DNA of 64,000 nt from Rhinopomastus cyanomelas (GCA_013400115.1 VXBP01004182.1:715094-779093), one strand, 5' to 3'. Shown: positions 20,101 through 31,870, counted from the first letter of the stretch. Numbers and translations: made by a program. Notes: generated by a model not told the origin, from the letters alone.

Positions 20101-23100
20101 TAGTGAACTCTGAGGAACGAATAGCACAAAGATCAATGTTACTAGCTGTACAGTTGTAGATTTTGAAAATGGACTTCTGTTCTCTCTACCTGTAGAGAAG
20201 ATATGTACGCCCAGGACTCTATTGAACTGCTGACAACATCTGGCATCCAATTTAAAAAGCATGAAGAAGAAGGGATTGAGACACAGTACTTTGCAGAACT
20301 GCTGATGACATCAGGAGTTGTCCTGTGCGAAGGGGTCAAGTGGCTTTCCTTTCACAGGTAAGTTCTTCATGCTGAGAATTTACTTTTGAATATTGATTGT
20401 TGAATTGTAGAGCATGGAATTCACATCTGGTGTTAAATGGAGCCGATCTGGTGATGCATATAGGACACATCACCTCAACGGCTTTCAAAGTGTGTCTGCT
20501 GTAGCACCTACTGCACTGTTTCCTGTTAGAATGGCAGGGGGATTGGTCTAGATGATCTTTCGAGGTCCCTTCTGATCCCTAATGTTCTGTGATTCTGTGA
20601 GAATAACAGAGTGTAGAGGATGGCAGGTGGATTGGACTAGATGATCTTTCGAGGTCCCTTCCGATCCGTAATGATTCTATGATTCTATGGTAGTGGTGTT
20701 TTATTTGTGGTGTTTACACTGTAACCAGGAAACTAGAAACACGGAACCCCTGAAGCCAGTAGGTGGCATTGTGTCTTCTACTACTACACTTTGAAGTAAC
20801 TCATAAAAGCAACCTATTCCTAAGCAGTTATTGAGCAAATACTGTTTGTCCCATGGGGAAGATTGCAGAATTTTCAGGGAAGGGTTTTTTTTAAAGCATT
20901 TTAAAATGTGTTTTAGATCTCTTGGTAATTTGGGCAGCTGAAAATCGCTCAGTTTGGGGGAAACAGTCTTGGTAAGTTCTGTCCGCAGGATGGGATACGT
21001 GAATAGGTATTACTTTGGATGAATATATTTTATTTTGGATTCCATCACAAGCGCTCATCTTCAAAGTAGAGATAGATGCACAGGTGTTAAATCTCCATGT
21101 CCAGCAGTGTGCCCTTGTGGCCAATATGGCCAAAGACATCCTAGGGTGGATCCGAATGGGGCTGGTTGGCAAATTAAGAGAAGTTCTCCTCCCACTCTAC
21201 TCTGCCCTGGTGAGACCTCATCTGGAATGTTGTGTCCAGTTCTGGGCCCCTCAGTTCAAGAATAACACAGAGCTGCTGGAGAGAGTCCAGCACTAAGCCA
21301 CAAAGATGATAGAGTGGAGCATATCCCTCCTGATGAAGGAGCTGATGAGGAAAGGCTGAGGGAGCTGGGTCTCTTGAGCTTGCAGAAGAGGAGCTGAGGA
21401 GTGACCTCATTGATGTTGATAAATATGTGAAGGGTGGGTGTCAGGAGGATGGAGCCAGGCTTTGCTCAGTGGCATCTAATGATAGGACAAGGGGCACTGG
21501 GTATAAGCTGGAACATAGGAGGTTCCACATCAATATGAGAAGGAGCTTCTTCCCAGTGAGGGTGACAGAGCACTGGAAGGGGCTGCCCAGCAGTGTTGTG
21601 GAGTCTCCTTCTCTGGAGACATTTAAAACACACTTAAAAGGGCTTTGTTCTCTTTGGTTTTAAAACCAGACAGAAAAAAAACAAAGGGAGAGAAGCAATG
21701 TGCAGTGTTCACAACCCACTGACTGATTCTCAGCCAGACCCTGAGCAGTGATTTGCCCACCCCCAGTTTATATAGTAATCATGATGTTCTGTAGTCTAGA
21801 GTACCCCTTTGGCTAATTGAGATCAGCTGTCCTGGTGCTGCTCCCACCCAGCCTGTGTACCTGCTCTCCTGCACAGGAAATTGAAAAACCCTTCACTTAG
21901 AATAAGCACTACTTAAAATCATAGAACCATTGTGGACTGGAAGGGACCTCGAAAGATCATCTAGTCCAATCCCCTTGCCACAGCAGGATCACCTAGACCA
22001 AGTCATACAGGAACACATCCAGGCGGGTCTTGAACATCTCCAGTGATGGAGACACCATAACCTCCCTGGGCAGCCCCTTCCAGTGCTCTGTCACCCTCAC
22101 TGTGAAGAAGTTCCTTCTCAGGTTGATGTGGAACCTTTTATGTTCCAGCTTGAACTAAAACATGAGTGTTTTATCAGCGCTGTTCTCGCATTAAATCCAA
22201 AACACAGTGCTGCACCAGCTACTAGGAAGAAAATTAACTGTCCCAGACAAAACCAGAACAAACAATTGTTGTATAGTCAGCTGTGTGCCTGAGATAATGG
22301 CACTTTTTGGAAACAACAGTGGCTTTAAAGGCTTACTGCTGCTTAATGCCCTCAACTTGTCTTCTTAAACGTTGTCTGCTAAGCAAGTTGATAAAGGTAG
22401 AGCAGGTATTTCCTCTGCAGCTAGTGGTTTCCATACAGCCTCATACTTATTTGTCATGCGTGCTACATTCCTGTGCGACTTGACCTAGGTGATCCTGCTG
22501 TGGCAGGGGCACTGGGTGAACTTTCGAGGTCCCTTCCAATGCCTAGTGTTCTGCGATTCTGTGACTGGAAGGTGGCAATATGTAAATGAATCAGTAGATA
22601 AAATTAGCATAAACCCCAGATTTCCATAGTTAAGTATTATGTCTTGGGGGGAGAGAAAGCTGCATGGAATTAGAGAAGTATTTCCATTATCAGCCAACAG
22701 GAAAAAAAAGCAAAGAATGTGAAACAGTAGTAGAAAGCTCTGGCAGGGGGGATTGGACTAGACGGTCTTTCCAAGTCCCTTCCAATCCCTAATGTTGTGT
22801 GATTCTGTGAAAAGTGTACATCACAGCCTGTTGCAGAATTCATCATGTCTGCTGGCTTTGTAGAAAGCATTAGGCTGACTTTCCAAAAAGGTGTGGGTGG
22901 AGAAAAGACCATTAACAAAAATAAAATGTCCTTTTGCAGTGCACTTGTCACCTAATCTGCCTACAGCTTCCGCTTGCAGCTGTCCTGACACCCAGTATGG
23001 CTCCAAAATAATCTTAGTCTTGCCGTCTTGTTGCTAGGGTAGTGCCTTGGGGAGAATATACTGCCATGAATGGTGTCAGAAAAATTGCAGAGGCTGAAAT

Positions 23101-26100
23101 GGTGGATTAAGTTTCTTTCAGCTTCTTAACTCCACGATGGGCTCTTGTGGACATATTTGTGATTTATACCTGACAGTAAAATGGATGGCTCAGGAAAAGG
23201 AGGGGGGAGGTGTGTTCTTTGTGTAACTGGTACATCAACAGCCACTGACTGCCCTCTGAGAGCAGGTGTTTTTCCAGTACTGCCCAGTAACTTTCAAAGC
23301 CCAGTATAAGCAGCTGTTCTACAAAAGAGTACCTGAGCCGTTTCTGCACAAGGGATTCTTTTCAAAACACAATTATATTCACAGAATCACAGAACATCAA
23401 GGATTGGAAGGGACCTTGAATGATCATCTAGTCCAGTGCCCCTGCCAGAGCATGATTTGCAGTGGTTCCTGACTAATACACTAGTCAAAGTGCAGTGCAA
23501 ACTATTGGTGCAGCTTATGAAGTGCTTGCAGAATGGCTTTGTTGAAGTTCCCTTTCATCTGTGCTAAAATGAGTTTGTGTTGTGGACTTGACTGAAAATG
23601 TCCTTAGAAAGCCCCTTAAGACGGCTGTTCCAGCAAATATTTGTCAAATACTGGTTATCCACAATCCTGATCCTGTCTAAAGGCTTTTGTGCTTGACACA
23701 GCATGTGGGTGTTATCTTGAGAGACCCGCAATAGTGAGTTCAGTTTGGGGGAAACTAAGATTGTAGAAAGCTATAAATGAGAGTGGGTCATATAAAATTT
23801 GCCACAAGGACTAGCAAATGGCTGTTTCTGATTGTATCTTAGGGTTAATGGCATCCTGGCCTAGATCAGAAACTGTGGGTCCAGCAGAAGAAGGGAGATG
23901 ATTGTCCCCCTGTACTCAGCACTGGTGAGGCTGCACCTTGAGTGCTGGGCCCAGATTTGGGCATCTCAGTACAAGGGAGACATGGAGGTGCTGGAGTGAG
24001 TGCAGAGGAGGGCAGTGAAGCTGGGGAAGGCTTGGAGAATCAATATGATGATGATGAGATTGAGAGATTTGGGCCTGTTTAGTTGCAGGAAGGGGAGGCT
24101 GAGGGGAGACCTCACTGCTCTCTACAACTATCTGAAAGGACACTGTAGAGATGCTGGTGCTGGGCTCTTCTCACAGGTCATTAGCGACAGAAGCAGAGGG
24201 AAGGGCTTCAAGCTTCAATAAGGGAGGTTTAGATTAGATATCGGGAAGAAATTCTTCCCGGAGAGAGTGGTCAGGCAGTGGAATGGGCTGCCCAGGGTGG
24301 TGGTTCAGTCTCCATCCCTGGATGAGTTTAAAAGTCGCTTAGATGTAGTGTTGGAGGATCTGTTTTAGGGGTGAATTTGTAGAGTAGGGTTGATGGTTGG
24401 ACTGGATGATCCTGAGAGTCTTTTCCAAGCTGAATGATTCTATGGTTATTCTGATTGTGTTCTGTCAGGGGAAATTGAAGCAGCAGGACAACTCAGTTGA
24501 AAATTTTGTTGCGTGTCAGCAGTAGTTCTTGGAGGACTGAAAAGGCCTTTCTCTCAGTAGTTGCTGACTGTGCTTTAGCTTCCATCTTATTAAAATGCTC
24601 GCTAAAACTTTTAAATGTTCTTGAATTGCCACTGCCCAACAACACATATCTGTCTGTGGAGGTGAGCAGAGGGGAAATACTCCTTCCTCCGTGTGAGCTT
24701 ATGTTTTAGGTTTTTTTTATTTCCCAGTCAGATTTTCCTTAGACTGTTGTTGGTATTCTTTGTGTGCTCTTTATTTTCTGCATCTGATGTAGCTGCCTTG
24801 CCATCCTACCTACTGGCAAATGTGGGGATCTGCAGCTGTGCTAGGCATGAGCGAAGAAGCGTTTGCACTGTTCAGTGGCTCCTGTACACTGCAACTTCGT
24901 AACAGATTCTGTCAAATCTTTTGTGTGTGTTAGAATGTATTTTATTTGCTCCACAATGATTTGGTTTGATCCTCGATGAGAGATAATGAGGAAGCCTTGA
25001 ATTTGTTCTGTGATTCTGATTCTTGTCCTAGTCTAGAGAGCTGAGTGCTTGTCAGTCTAAAGAAGTTACAGAACAGAGCAGCTCAAGTGCTGTTTTCGTG
25101 GATGTTCAGCTGATTGATCCACTGAAGCTTTGAGTGTCCACCTATGTGTAGCATCCTCAGCCTGTCTTTCGAGGCTCTGTGCAGACATGCCTTTTAGCCC
25201 AGATGTTTCAGGGAATCACAGAGCATTAGGGATTGGAAGGGACCTCGAAAGATCATCCAGTCCAATTCCCCCTGCCACAGCAGGATCCCCTAGATCAAGT
25301 CACACACCAACATGGCCAGGCAGGTTTTAAATGTGTCAAGAGAAAGAGACTCCACAACCCCCCTGGGCAGCCCAGAAGCTGGAAAGTTCCGAATGTTTAT
25401 CTCTCAATAATAATTCATCTGACTGATTTCAGTAAAAGTTAATCTGTTAGCCCACTTCTATTAGCCAGATAGAAAATCATGCAAAGCTTTCTGAACTCTG
25501 CTAGGTTTTCATTTATTTCAGAGTGTTTGTGTTTCAGTAGAATTAACTGTTAATTTACAATCTGTCTGAATCTGGGGACGGAATTACAGGAAGCTTTGAT
25601 CTCTTCTATGGTCTTGTAGCCTAGAACTGTTTTACTCTTAAGAGTGCTTCGGTGCTGTGTAGCTCCAGGGATTGTGGCTAGCTGTGCAAAGTAACTTCAG
25701 GTGATTATATTAGAAAAGGTGAAAGCTTTTTAAGGAAAGGAAGCACCCTGTGTGCTTCAAGGTACAAACCAACCACTAACTGCCTGTTAGAGGATTAGAA
25801 GACAACTTCTTTAATGAACAAGTAATTACATAATTGCTCACTGTGGACTTCCTTACCTTTCTGTTGGCATTCAGCACCGACCACTCAAATTTATTAACTA
25901 TATATGTCATAGTCCTGGATTGGAGTGACAGTTCACAGAATCACAGAACATTAGGGAATGGAAGGGACCTCAAAAGATCAGTTGTTATGTTTGTGTAAGG
26001 TTGGATGTCTGGAGAATACCACCCCTCAAAAGTATACTCCGAGGAGTACGTAAATACCTCGGTACTGCACTGTGATTAGTGAAGTGTGGTTTGTGATAGT

Positions 26101-29100
26101 TACGAGTGCAGGGGGACTTAGTGTAAACAGCTGGAACTTAAGGAGTGCAAGACATGGTTTGTTTGGGCTGACTAAAACCAAGTCATGCTTAGGTTGCAAG
26201 AGCAGACTTGTTTGATCTGACTGAGTGCTGTCACGTAATGGAAGGGTGATCATTCCCTCATTCTGCATGAGGGTCCCAGAATGAAAGAATTTGTGATAGT
26301 CTGCTCCTTCTCAAAAACAGTAAATGAATCTTCACCTTCCTCTGCTTACAGTACTTCCTTCTTAATAGAAATTGGAAGCATCTGTTTTCTAGTAATTGCA
26401 GAACATTATGGATTGGAAGGAACCTTGAAAGATCATCTAGTCCAATCCCCCTGGCACAGCAGGATAATTTCTCTACTGTACACAATTGTTTATATCTTTG
26501 TTGTGGAAGAGGAGTGGAATTGGAAATATTTTGGGTGTTGCTTAAATGTGGTGTTGGGGGATCTGTTTTAGGGGTGAACTTGTACAGTAGGGTTGATGGT
26601 TGGACTCGATGATCCCAAGGGTCTTTTTCAACCTGAATGATCATGGTATCTTCAGTGGGACACTTTACACTGAGACATAGTCTTTTGTAAGACACAGTGT
26701 TAATCACATTGAAATTAAGCGACAGATGCTGTTAACGTGTAGTAGAGCCTTGATGCTGGAATTCCTACTTCAAGTTATTTGCTTTAAGTTATTTGCTTAT
26801 ATTTGTTTTGTTGTTCCTTTGCAGTGGCTACGACTTCGGCTACCTAATCAAAATCCTGACAAACTCTAATTTGCCTGAAGAAGAGCTGGACTTCTTTGAG
26901 ATACTGCGATTGTTTTTCCCTGTCATCTACGATGTAAAATATCTCATGAAGAGTTGCAAAAATCTGAAGGTAAGCAATCTGTTAATGGTTCAGGAAAAAA
27001 TGGTGTTTGGAGACAGCACTTTCTGCTTAAAAATACTGATTTTCTGTACTTTGTTTCTGGTTTTGCTTTGAAGCACTGTTGTTTCAAGCTTTATATCATA
27101 TTAAAAGCCATTGATAGAAGTGGGCAGGATCACACATCAAGTTTTATTACTCTTTATCAGTTTAAAACAGCATGTTGGTGCTGTGTTTACAGTGCCCAGA
27201 TGACAAACTCATGTTTGGATTGAATCCTGCACTTCTTGATCGTAAGAATTGATGGGTTTTGTATAACTCTTATCTCCTCATTGTGCAGTCCACTGAAGGA
27301 CTGCAGTCATCTTGGCAAAGGTAATTGCAACGATGATGCTGTGGAAATGTGATGGGAAGAGGAATGCAGCGAAGAATGTTTCAGATGGCTGTGCAAGGAA
27401 AGATAAACAACAGCATATGCTCAGGGACAACATGTGACTTCTAGGAAAAAAAAAAAGCCAGTACTAGGAACTAATCTCGTGTGTCAGGCCAGCAGGGCTG
27501 TTGATGGGCCCGCTCTGTCAGGCGTAAAATTTGGATACTTTATTGGACTGGAGAATGAATGGAAATTGGAACCAAGTATGTGAACGGGAAGACAGCGAGT
27601 GAAAGAAAGATGCTGCAGGGATTGTTAAATCTTTACTTCCCAAAGAACTGTTAAGAGTCTGGACTGCTGCTGGAACAAGGGGCATCACTCATCCAAAGCA
27701 ATTAATGACTTGCTGCTTTCATGGGTAATAACTTGATTTTCTAGGCTTCCTTAAGGAGAACCTGCAGAAAAAGCACAGTGACTGTAGTGCAACCAAATCC
27801 TAACGGAAGGCTGGCATGTCACTTCACTGTGCTGAACCAGTGATCCCTGGGCATTCACAGTCCTCTGTGTCTGCCTGAGATAAACTGATAGAATGTAGCC
27901 TACTTGTGTGAGAAGTGAACGGTGTAAATCCTCTTTCAATCAACTTAATGCTGAAAATGGAGGGGAGAGTATGGCTGCCTCTGTTCATAGGGAGTTGTTT
28001 GCTATCGGTACAGTCAGCTGGGAGAATGGCTGAATGTTAGAGAATGTCTCAGAAACATTGTTTGCTCCACATAAAGAACTGTTCATACAGGAGTCTTTCA
28101 GGATGGGGGAGCAGAACTCCAACTCCCCAAAAAGCCTTCTTTCTCATTCTTGGCGATGCAAGTATCTGAGGTCTTCGTGGTGGTGGCTCGCTTAGTGAGA
28201 AGAGAATGCGTAAATCCACTTTAGTGATGCAGAAGAGGGGATAGAATGACACTGTGTGGGTTTGGGAAGGAGGGGAATCTATTTCCTGTTGTTCCATGAA
28301 AAGACAGTGCAACTGGTTGGCAACACTAATGGTTTTTGGAGGTAAAGAAAAACCTTCACAGGTCTTATTTCAGCAGACCTGAGGAACAAGGGTGATTATT
28401 ATGTTTCAGAGCTGAATATGTAGCTCTGTCTTCCTGCAGTAAATCTTGATTCTGTCACCTAACCTGCACCCTGGTAGTGACAGTAGGGCGAGGGATACGC
28501 ACCGCTCTACACCTCCGAGTTTACTAGTGATGAAATGTTGGTGGCCTTGTACTGTACTGAGAGCAGCTGTCTGAAACAAACTGCTAAACGTTCAGTGTTG
28601 TGACTCTAAAAACACATCTGCTGTCTCCCACTGTGTCACTTCCAACCTCTATTAAACTGCAGTGAACTGAGCTGCTGTGCAGTTGTCTTTTATTCGCTTG
28701 TACAAGTTACTTCTGATATGAAAGTCGATGAGTGCTGTACGTCTGCCACTCCCACACGCCGAGAAAAGAACTTGTGCCTTTGAGAAGTGGGCTTCAGGCT
28801 CCGGAAGCTGGTTGAGCTCTTTGTGTGCAGTTAAGTGGTCTATAAATTTACAGTCTGACTTAGATGGACACAAAGGAATTGTATTGGCATGCAGAAGGGG
28901 AGTTAACTTGCGATGCTGTTGTAATAGAGGTTAAACTCTGGTTCTTCAGTAGTGTAGATTTACAGACCTTGTTGAAAGCCTGCTTTTAGTATGGGGGTAT
29001 GTACGGAGCACAGCTCTGGTACCAGTGCCATGAAATGAGAGCTCAAACTGCATTTGCATTTGGCTATGGTTGTGTGATTCTGTAAATCATTCCACAGCCT

Positions 29101-31832
29101 TTTTCTTGAAAGAAGGATGCTCTGAAAATCTGGGATGAATCTGTCCTCCTCCTCCAAGAGTAAAACTTTCCTACTTTGAGTGCAGGCACGTTGCTTGAAA
29201 TAAAATGTCAGTAGCTTAGTATTTTTCAGATCCAGCCCAATTTTATTCTGCAGTTAGAGCAGTCACAGGCCAAGAAGTTCCACACAAAAGGCATGTGTGA
29301 CCTGTTCACAAACAGATACCATTAAAAGCACTGATCTCCCAAGTATTTTCCTCTAGGCTGCTGTTACTGTAAATTCTGGAATAGGCTTCCCAGGGAGGTG
29401 GCTGGGTCGCCATCTCTGGATGTGTTTAAAGATGTTTAAAGATCGTTTGGATGAGATGTTGAGGGATCTGGTTTAGGGCTGAACTTGTAAGGTAGGGTGG
29501 ATGGTTGGACTCTGATCCCAGGACTCTTTTTCCAACCAGAGTGATTCTGTGATTTTGAATTAAATGTGCCTTCCAGAGCTTGCAGTTGCTTTTGAGGTCC
29601 CTTCCAATCCCTGATGTTCTGTGATTGTGACTTTTTTTGTGTGGTTTTTTTCCCCTGTCCTCTTACAGCAGCTAATGAAACAAACTTTAAAGAGGGGTAG
29701 AATGGTGAAGTGTGCACTTCCTTCCTCTTTTAACTTCACCACTGGTTTTTAAATCACTGCTGTGTTTTCCTGGACTCCCTGTAGTGTTCTAGATACTTAA
29801 GGACACTCTCAGGTTTTGTGAAGGGAAGTGGGAAACCCCTCAACTTAATTGTTGAAAGGTAAGTGGAAAGACAAAGGTCAGTTTCAAAGGAAGCCTGGAT
29901 GCTGTAGCAGCACATGGAGGCATGTGGGCACCTCATTTGTAAGCACTTGAATTCTTGTGTTTGTAGAGCAGAGGTTTTACCTTTTAAACTTTCGTTCAAG
30001 TAGACAGAGTACAGGAGCACCTCATTTTGTTCTCCAGCACTGCCAGTCCTTTCAGAGTCTTGAAGGAACTGGTTACTGGAAAAGCTGGAACAGGAAGAAG
30101 TAGTAGCTTTGTTAGTCACAGATACTGCTTTTTATTGAATTAATACAGACACAGAATTCCAATGCTGCAGTGGACACTGACAGTCTGATTCTCTGGGTGT
30201 GTATTTCTCTAGTGTAGTTTGATTCTCTGGGGGTGCATTTCTCTAGTGCGATGACAGTTTCTAGCTGCTGTGCACATGAACCTATACCTGACACTGTATG
30301 ACTCTCAAAACGCGCTCTCACACATGTAGCTGTTCGGGTTTCTGGCAGCTTTCTGTTTTCCAGGAGTTAACAAGAAATCGTTTCTTTTTCAGGGTGGATT
30401 ACAAGAAGTGGCTGAGCAGTTAGAGCTGGAAAGGATAGGACCACAGCATCAGGCAGGATCTGATTCTTTACTCACAGGAATGGCTTTTTTCAAAATGCGA
30501 GAAGTAGGTGGACGTTCTGTTTATTCCTCCATGATAGGGAAATGCTGTGATAGTCAGATGGCAACTGCTGAATCTGATAAGTCTGTGTTTTAAGGAGGTG
30601 ACTGTGTGTGATTCTGTGAGGTCTCTAATGTTCTGTGATTAAGACGTACAAGGTGTAAATGCAGTTCAAAGCTTACTTTAATTTTCCTTTTCCTTATTAC
30701 ATTAAGTCCCCCTGTCTGAGGAGCTGTTTGGAAATAACATCTTTCTGCATTTCCCTGAACTCCATAATGGCTTCTGTGCTCCAACATTTCTTCCCAGACC
30801 CAAACCTTTATAATATAAATGGGGACATACAGGACGTACCTGCATTTCCAGACAGTGCAGTTGGAGCCCTCACACTGAGGAGCACAGATGAGAGGTCTGG
30901 CAGCAGTGAGGGACACTAGAGATGTTTCTGTGGTGAGACACTCCACAAAACCAGTTGGAGAAACATCTTTGCCCTTGTGGAAGATTGAGTGGTACCTGAT
31001 AATACAAAAGTATTGCAACACTGCCTTAGGCCATTTGAACCAGAAAGGTGCACAAGAATCACAGAACATTAGGGATTGGAAGGGACCTCGAAAGATCATC
31101 TACTCCAGTCCCGCTGCTACACCGGGATCACCTAGATCAAGTCACACAAGAACATGTCCAAGTGGGTTTTAAATGTCTCCAGAGAAGGAGACTCCACAAC
31201 CACCCTGGGCAGCCCCTTCCAGTGCTCTGTCACCCTCACGGTGAATAAGCTCCTTCTCATATTGATGTGGAACCTCCTATGTTCCAGCCCACACCCACTG
31301 CCCCTTGTCCTATCACTAGATGCCATTGAGCAGAGCCTGGCTCCATCCTCCTGACATCCACCCTTCATATATTTATAAACATTAATTAGATCACCCCTCG
31401 GTCTTCCCTTCTCCAAGCTAAAGAGACCCAGCTCCCTCAGCCTTTCCTCATCAGGGAGATGCTCCGCTCCCTTCATTATCTTTGGGGAAGACTGATTGTA
31501 CTCCTTGACACATTTACCTTAGAGAATCGTGCCATGTAGCACATTTTAATAATGTATTGAGGTTGGGTGGGTTCTTATAGTAGTTACTGTTGGAACCTCA
31601 GGATTTGATATCTTACACTAAAAAGTACATTTAACCTTTCTACAGTTGTATTTTACCTGAACCTTTTCTTTGTCAGTAATTTGTGACTCTCTTAACTCTT
31701 CAGATGTTCTTCGAAGATCACATTGACGATGCCAAATATTGTGGCCACTTATATGGCCTTGGTTCGGGGTCATCTTATGTACAGAATGGCACAGGAAACG
31801 CGTACGAAGAAGAAGCAAACAAACAGTCATGA
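17034..31832 (+). CDS. CNOT7: CNOT7, CCR4-NOT deadenylase subunit, complete spliced coding region (6 coding exons)
   Basis: Catalytic poly(A) 3'-exonuclease of the CCR4-NOT complex (CAF1 family, DEDD nucleases), which shortens mRNA tails in the cytoplasm. Coding exons: 17034-17150, 17518-17711, 20196-20357, 26825-26969, 30393-30503, 31704-31832, totalling 858 nt for 285 residues plus TGA, the known family length. The metal-binding residues fall where expected: Asp40 and Glu42 (DTEFPG) at the start of exon 3, Asp161 (GYDFGYL) in exon 5, and His225 and Asp230 (HQAGSDSLLT) in exon 6. The start is fixed by MPAATVDHSQ and an A at -3. The C-terminus reads AYEEEANKQS. Assignment is by remembered family sequence. 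Two short upstream ORFs precede the start. Confidence 0.98.
17344..17438 (+). mobile_element. CR1 3' end, CNOT7 intron 2
   Basis: GATTGG-type, 95 nt, ending 79 bases before exon 3. Confidence 0.85.
17518..17711 (+). CDS. CNOT7: CNOT7 coding exon 3
   Basis: Residues 40-103 plus two bases of Thr104. Starts with the catalytic DTEFPG (Asp40, Glu42). Acceptor CCTGTAG, donor GTAAGT. Confidence 0.97.
17757..17866 (+). mobile_element. CR1 3' end, CNOT7 intron 3
   Basis: GATTGG-type, 110 nt, starting about 45 bases after the exon 3 donor. Confidence 0.85.
18627..18672 (-). mobile_element. CR1 3'-terminal stub, CNOT7 intron 3
   Basis: 46 nt (CATCACAGAACATTAAGG). Confidence 0.68.
19128..19592 (+). 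mobile_element. CR1 copy, CNOT7 intron 3
   Basis: 465 nt, diverged, ending CCCCTACCATTCTGTTG. Immediately followed by another CR1 tail. Confidence 0.85.
19593..19687 (+). mobile_element. CR1 3' end appended in tandem
   Basis: ACTTGATCTAAGTGATCCTG to CAGTGATTCTGTG with no spacer after the preceding copy. Confidence 0.82.
20196..20357 (+). CDS. CNOT7: CNOT7 coding exon 4
   Basis: Residues 104-157 plus two bases of Ser158, core QDSIELLTTSGIQFKKHE. Acceptor CTGTAG, donor GTAAGT. Confidence 0.97.
20533..20601 (+). mobile_element. CR1 3' end, CNOT7 intron 4, first of a tandem pair
   Basis: GGCAGGGGGATTGGTCTAGA to TTCTGTGATTCTGTGA. Confidence 0.82.
20622..20690 (+). mobile_element. CR1 3' end, CNOT7 intron 4, second of a tandem pair
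   Basis: Same length as its neighbour but ends in ATTCTATGATTCTATGG, so it is a different subfamily rather than a local duplication. Confidence 0.82.
21095..21636 (+). mobile_element. CR1 copy, 540 nt, CNOT7 intron 4
   Basis: Body of the element from the GCCCTTGTGGCCAATATGGC region to GAGACATTTAAAACACACTT. The 3' tail is absent and the ERV LTR starts there. Confidence 0.88.
21637..22260. mobile_element. Endogenous retrovirus LTR remnant, split by a CR1
   Basis: Two pieces, 21637-21917 and 22152-22260, resemble a repeat I remember from many bird genomes (ERVL/ERVK-type LTR): GGAAATTGAAAAACCCTTCA, AATAAGCACTACTTA, then CTAGGAAGAAAATTAACTGT near the end. It is non-coding. A GATTGG-type minus-strand CR1 (21918-22151) interrupts it, so the LTR is the older of the two. 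The left end abuts a truncated CR1. Confidence 0.65.
21918..22151 (-). mobile_element. CR1 fragment inserted in the ERV LTR
   Basis: GATTGG-type 3' end running back to the TTATGTTCCAGCT segment. The LTR text resumes on both sides. Confidence 0.85.
22468..22564 (+). mobile_element. CR1 3' end, CNOT7 intron 4
   Basis: ATTCCTGTGCGACTTGACC to GCGATTCTGTGAC. Confidence 0.82.
22741..22811 (+). mobile_element. CR1 3'-terminal stub, CNOT7 intron 4
   Basis: 71 nt, GATTGG-type. Confidence 0.8.
23381..23458 (-). mobile_element. CR1 3'-terminal stub, CNOT7 intron 4
   Basis: 78 nt from CACAGAATCACAGAACATCA. Confidence 0.8.
23876..24444 (+). mobile_element. CR1 copy, CCAACC-type, 570 nt, CNOT7 intron 4
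   Basis: Best preserved older-family copy here, with tail GTTGATGGTTGGACTGGATG and GAATGATTCTATGG. Used as the reference for the nested copy at 7866-8332. Confidence 0.88.
25214..25374 (-). mobile_element. CR1 3' end, CNOT7 intron 4
   Basis: GATTGG-type, 160 nt. Confidence 0.86.
25936..25982 (-). mobile_element. CR1 3'-terminal stub, CNOT7 intron 4
   Basis: 47 nt only. Confidence 0.7.
26395..26465 (-). mobile_element. CR1 3'-terminal stub, CNOT7 intron 4
   Basis: 71 nt, GATTGG-type. Confidence 0.78.
26543..26641 (+). mobile_element. CR1 3' end, CCAACC-type, CNOT7 intron 4
   Basis: AATGTGGTGTTGGGGGATCT to TTCAACCTGAATGAT, about 180 bases before exon 5. Confidence 0.8.
26825..26969 (+). CDS. 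CNOT7: CNOT7 coding exon 5
   Basis: Residues 158-206. Contains catalytic Asp161 in SGYDFGYL and DFFEILRLFFPVIYD. Acceptor TTTGCAG, donor GTAAGC. Confidence 0.97.
29377..29555 (+). mobile_element. CR1 3' end, CCAACC-type, CNOT7 intron 5
   Basis: Contains an internal duplication, GATGTTTAAA repeated near 29425-29440. Confidence 0.82.
29588..29630 (+). mobile_element. CR1 tail scrap, CNOT7 intron 5
   Basis: CTTTTGAGGTCCCTTCCAAT to TGTTCTGTGATTG. Confidence 0.7.
30186..30253 (+). repeat. Two-copy tandem repeat, period 34
   Basis: TGATTCTCTGGG units starting at 30186 and 30220, each continuing to TTTCTCTAGTG. In CNOT7 intron 5, about 140 bases before exon 6. Confidence 0.85.
30393..30503 (+). 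CDS. CNOT7: CNOT7 coding exon 6
   Basis: Residues 207-243 with His225 and Asp230. Acceptor CTTTTTCAG, donor GTAGGT. If the donor is not used, the frame stays open to a stop at 30591-30593, giving 29 extra residues. Confidence 0.97.
30604..30640 (+). mobile_element. CR1 tail scrap, CNOT7 intron 6
   Basis: Rearranged GATTCTGTGAGGTCTCTAAT, then TGTTCTGTGATT. Confidence 0.5.
31057..31481 (-). mobile_element. CR1 copy, 425 nt, CNOT7 intron 6
   Basis: GATTGG-type with an open frame (31476-31132) for the CR1 ORF end. Antisense to CNOT7. Confidence 0.9.
31704..31832 (+). CDS. CNOT7: CNOT7 coding exon 7 (terminal) with stop
   Basis: Residues 244-285 (MFFEDHIDDAKYCGHLYGL to the KQS end), then TGA at 31830-31832. 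Acceptor CTCTTCAG. Confidence 0.97.
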   Translation: MFFEDHIDDAKYCGHLYGLGSGSSYVQNGTGNAYEEEANKQS

Positions 31833-31870
31833 CATGAAGCAAAAAGCCGTCTTTTTGACCTCCACGTGCT

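Larger units (their letters stand above)
26970..30392 (+). other. CNOT7: CNOT7 intron 5, largely unique
   Basis: Only two CR1 remnants near its 3' end. Bases 27000-29370 show no repeat I recognise apart from an A-run at about 27446-27457. A 34-base duplication lies at 30186-30253. Confidence 0.7.

Noticed and set aside
20533..20690. Regular short repeats suggesting a CRISPR-like array
   Set aside because: The repeated motifs are CR1 tails in a eukaryotic intron. Spacing is irregular and there are no associated genes.
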